Assembly: GCA_034112345.1 (NCBI GenBank)
Contig: JAWUVN010000038.1
Location: forward strand, 1-7,711
Origin: Bermanella sp034112345
GTDB lineage: Bacteria > Pseudomonadota > Gammaproteobacteria > Pseudomonadales > Oceanobacteraceae
Direction of reading: 5' to 3'
Length of the DNA: 7,711 bases
Shown here in pieces: positions 6,864 through 7,711 of this stretch. The notes beneath the pieces are model-generated. The model was not told the origin of the DNA and did no database searches. It saw nothing but the letters and a program-made list of their open reading frames with translations. The stretch's first letter is position 1; every line of letters starts with the position of its first letter. Position numbers and translations under genes: made by a program.

Positions 6864-6877
6864 CAGCTCTCTGTAAC

Positions 6878-6916
6878 AATACGAAGCTTAAACCAGTTAT
6901 CTTAAGCTTCTGTATT
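6878..6916. terminator. Long inverted repeat after the operon
   Basis: GAAGCTTAA (6883-6891) pairs with TTAAGCTTC (6902-6910). The stem extends outward through AATAC/GTATT (6878-6882 and 6912-6916) past a single bulged T, giving 14 bp around a 10-nt loop. It begins 15 bases after the last operon stop. No U-run follows on the plus strand, so it is better viewed as an mRNA 3' stabilising hairpin or factor-assisted end than a classical intrinsic terminator. Confidence 0.5.
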
Positions 6917-6954
6917 CAAGAGGTACCGCATAATAAAACCCCCATCATATATTT

Positions 6955-6977
6955 AGGTATGGTACTTAATACCTTTT
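6955..6977 (+). terminator. Weak candidate terminator
   Basis: AGGTAT (6955-6960) and ATACCT (6969-6974) form a 6-bp stem with an 8-nt loop, followed directly by TTT. It could be the actual transcript end of the operon, about 90 bases past the last stop. The stem is short and A/U-rich, so confidence is low. Confidence 0.3.
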
Positions 6978-7106
6978 AGCCAGAAAATCAGGTGACAATT
7001 GCTACTTTGGGCTAATCTGAATTAGCAGCTCTATTTCTACTAGTAATATTCATTAGCAGCCTTTTTACAGGTGTCATCTGCTTAAAAACACCAATAACAA
7101 AATGAA

Positions 7107-7340
7107 AAGTTTGGACAACTAACCTCGAACGATAACAAGAAAATGACTAATGTATCATCCACCCATCAAATAATTAATGTGATACAGGCAATTGCAAAGC
7201 AAACCAATCTACTAGCCTTGAATCCCGCCACTGAAGAAGCTCGCGTTAGAGAGCAAGGCAGGAGATTCACCGGCGTTACCGACTAAGTGGGCAAGAGCCA
7301 AAGACACCATTAGAAAAAATAACAAAAACTTCATCCCCTA
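7107..7340 (+). pseudogene. Remnant of a methyl-accepting chemotaxis protein signalling domain
   Basis: Translation from about 7143 gives [18 protein letters not shown] followed by PATEEARVREQGRRF. This closely matches the highly conserved cytoplasmic hairpin tip of chemoreceptors (consensus [26 protein letters not shown]). The frame then meets TAA at 7284-7286, exactly where the family has the Glu codon of the ADEVR motif, consistent with GAA to TAA. Just after, V-G-K in frame and A-K-D-T in another frame (from 7297) fit V-R-K-L-A-K-R-T with two bases lost in the Leu codon. No sensor, membrane or HAMP part is seen upstream, and upstream frames are closed. Substitutions at conserved sites (AAIEAA to PATEEA, RGF to RRF) also indicate decay. 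This is a non-functional fragment; its outer limits are approximate. Confidence 0.75.
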
Positions 7341-7434
7341 CTTAAAGACATACCTAATTAAGGCTCAAGCACTGAAGACCAAGCCACTACATTCAAAAGT
7401 TAGCCGTCAATTAAAGGCCTTTCTATTATCCTAA

Positions 7435-7554
7435 TAAGACTTACATCAGCATGCTTCGAACAGTGAAACCCTGACACAGCTACAATAAATACCAACTAAA
7501 TTCCTACTAAGATTCTTTAATTAGTCAGCCTGAAGCTGGCCGAGACTACTATCC
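7435..7554. other. Non-coding spacer after the chemoreceptor remnant
   Basis: Nothing recognisable is coded here. The only small structure seen is a CAGC/GCTG pair at 7526-7538. The preceding frame from 7297 stays open to a stop at 7432-7434, but beyond about residue 12 it shows no clear chemoreceptor similarity. Confidence 0.4.
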
Positions 7555-7582
7555 TTGAAATACGCCCCTGATTATGTATGAT
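7555..7582 (+). promoter_or_regulatory. Upstream promoter candidate (P1) for the gene at 7696
   Basis: TTGAAA (7555-7560, 4 of 6 matches to -35) and TATGAT (7577-7582, 5 of 6 matches to -10) are separated by 16 bases. A transcript starting near 7589 would have a leader of about 105 nt containing the palindrome at 7614-7646. The prediction rests on motif matching only. Confidence 0.45.
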
Positions 7583-7613
7583 GCTTGCTTCTTTTTTGGC
7601 AGCAAATTCGGCT

Positions 7614-7646
7614 AAAATCCACGAAATTTCGACACATGTGGATTTT
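7614..7646. promoter_or_regulatory. Operator-like palindrome AAAATCCAC-N15-GTGGATTTT
   Basis: AAAATCCAC (7614-7622) and GTGGATTTT (7638-7646) are perfect 9-bp inverted arms separated by 15 bases. The left half of the spacer contains a further palindrome, CGAAATTTCG (7622-7631). The right arm ends three bases before a perfect TATAAT, so a bound dimeric repressor would block that promoter. As RNA from a further-upstream start, the same arms would fold into a hairpin. The regulator is not recognised. Confidence 0.5.
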
Positions 7647-7655
7647 GCTTATAAT
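7629..7655 (+). promoter_or_regulatory. Proximal promoter candidate (P2) for the gene at 7696
   Basis: TATAAT at 7650-7655 is a perfect -10. The best -35 is TCGACA (7629-7634, 5 of 6 matches) with a short 15-base spacer, which might imply activator help. Transcription would begin near 7662, about 34 bases before the start codon. Confidence 0.5.
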
Positions 7656-7695
7656 TAGCTGCCTTTTGCGTTTTTAGGCTGCCGAGGAAATTACG

Positions 7696-7711
7696 ATGCA
7701 ACCTATCATGA
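7696..7711 (+). CDS. Start of an unidentified gene, cut by the window edge
   Basis: ATG 7696 is preceded by GAGGAAA (7684-7690), a strong ribosome site with 7-base spacing, and by two promoter candidates. Only the first residues MQPIM are visible, too few to identify the product. It is in the same orientation as the imelysin operon but separated by over 800 bases and has its own regulation, so it is probably unrelated. Confidence 0.55.

Larger units (their letters stand above)
6864..7106. other. Intergenic region downstream of the operon
   Basis: No gene is supported here. Besides the two hairpins listed separately, it contains GCTAAT-CTGA-ATTAGC (7011-7026), a 6-bp stem with a 4-nt loop. 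The sequence ATTAGCAGC occurs twice (7021-7029 and 7052-7060), and the second copy runs into CTTTTT, so an alternative longer stem ending in a U-run is possible. Stops occur in all plus-strand frames. Confidence 0.5.

Noticed and set aside
7143..7283. A real small protein of 47 residues starting at ATG 7143
   Set aside because: The sequence is a fragment of a chemoreceptor hairpin tip with conserved residues continuing past the stop, no ribosome site is evident, and such a fragment would lack any sensor or membrane part.
1..7711. CRISPR array, insertion sequence, tRNA or rRNA
   Set aside because: No regularly spaced repeats, transposase frame, terminal inverted repeats with target duplication, or tRNA/rRNA-like stretch was seen.

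Overview
The window looks like chromosomal DNA of an AT-rich (roughly 40% G+C by eye) Gram-negative bacterium, most likely a marine gammaproteobacterium. The reasons are the lipoprotein and twin-arginine signal peptides, c-type cytochromes, Fur-like operators and an imelysin/di-heme oxidoreductase gene cluster. From memory, similar Fur-controlled clusters occur in Vibrio and Pseudomonas. Genus assignment is not possible from the sequence alone.

Layout: 1-173 is an intergenic tail with small inverted repeats. A di-heme cytochrome c peroxidase/MauG-family lipoprotein runs on the minus strand (174-1448). A short divergent regulatory region (1449-1674) carries two Fur-box-like sites, each lying on one of two divergent promoter candidates. 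Four plus-strand genes then form a tight apparent operon: an imelysin-family lipoprotein with an intact GxHxxE motif (1675-3054), a di-heme oxidoreductase of the DUF1111/DHOR type (3073-4554), a Tat-exported DUF1513 beta-propeller (4557-5693), and a second, divergent imelysin (5703-6863). A strong terminator-like hairpin sits inside the signal-peptide codons of the di-heme oxidoreductase and may make the first imelysin the most highly expressed product. Positions 6864-7695 hold no intact gene, but include a decayed fragment of a methyl-accepting chemotaxis protein (about 7107-7340) and, at the right edge, an operator-like palindrome with two promoter candidates before the first codons of a new gene (7696 onward).

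Inferred system: all five complete genes encode exported proteins with a lipobox cysteine. The residue after that cysteine divides them into two groups. Both imelysins and the MauG-like protein have Gly (expected outer membrane), while the di-heme oxidoreductase and the propeller have Asp (possible inner-membrane retention). With iron (Fur-type) control, this suggests a cell-envelope iron acquisition or iron-redox system in which heme proteins act alongside imelysin iron-binding proteins. The biochemical role of this set is not established. The most notable details are a Tyr in the MauG-like protein where peroxidases usually have a Met heme ligand, a ladder of four His and one Cys at equivalent positions of the DUF1513 propeller, and loss of the metal-motif His in the second imelysin.
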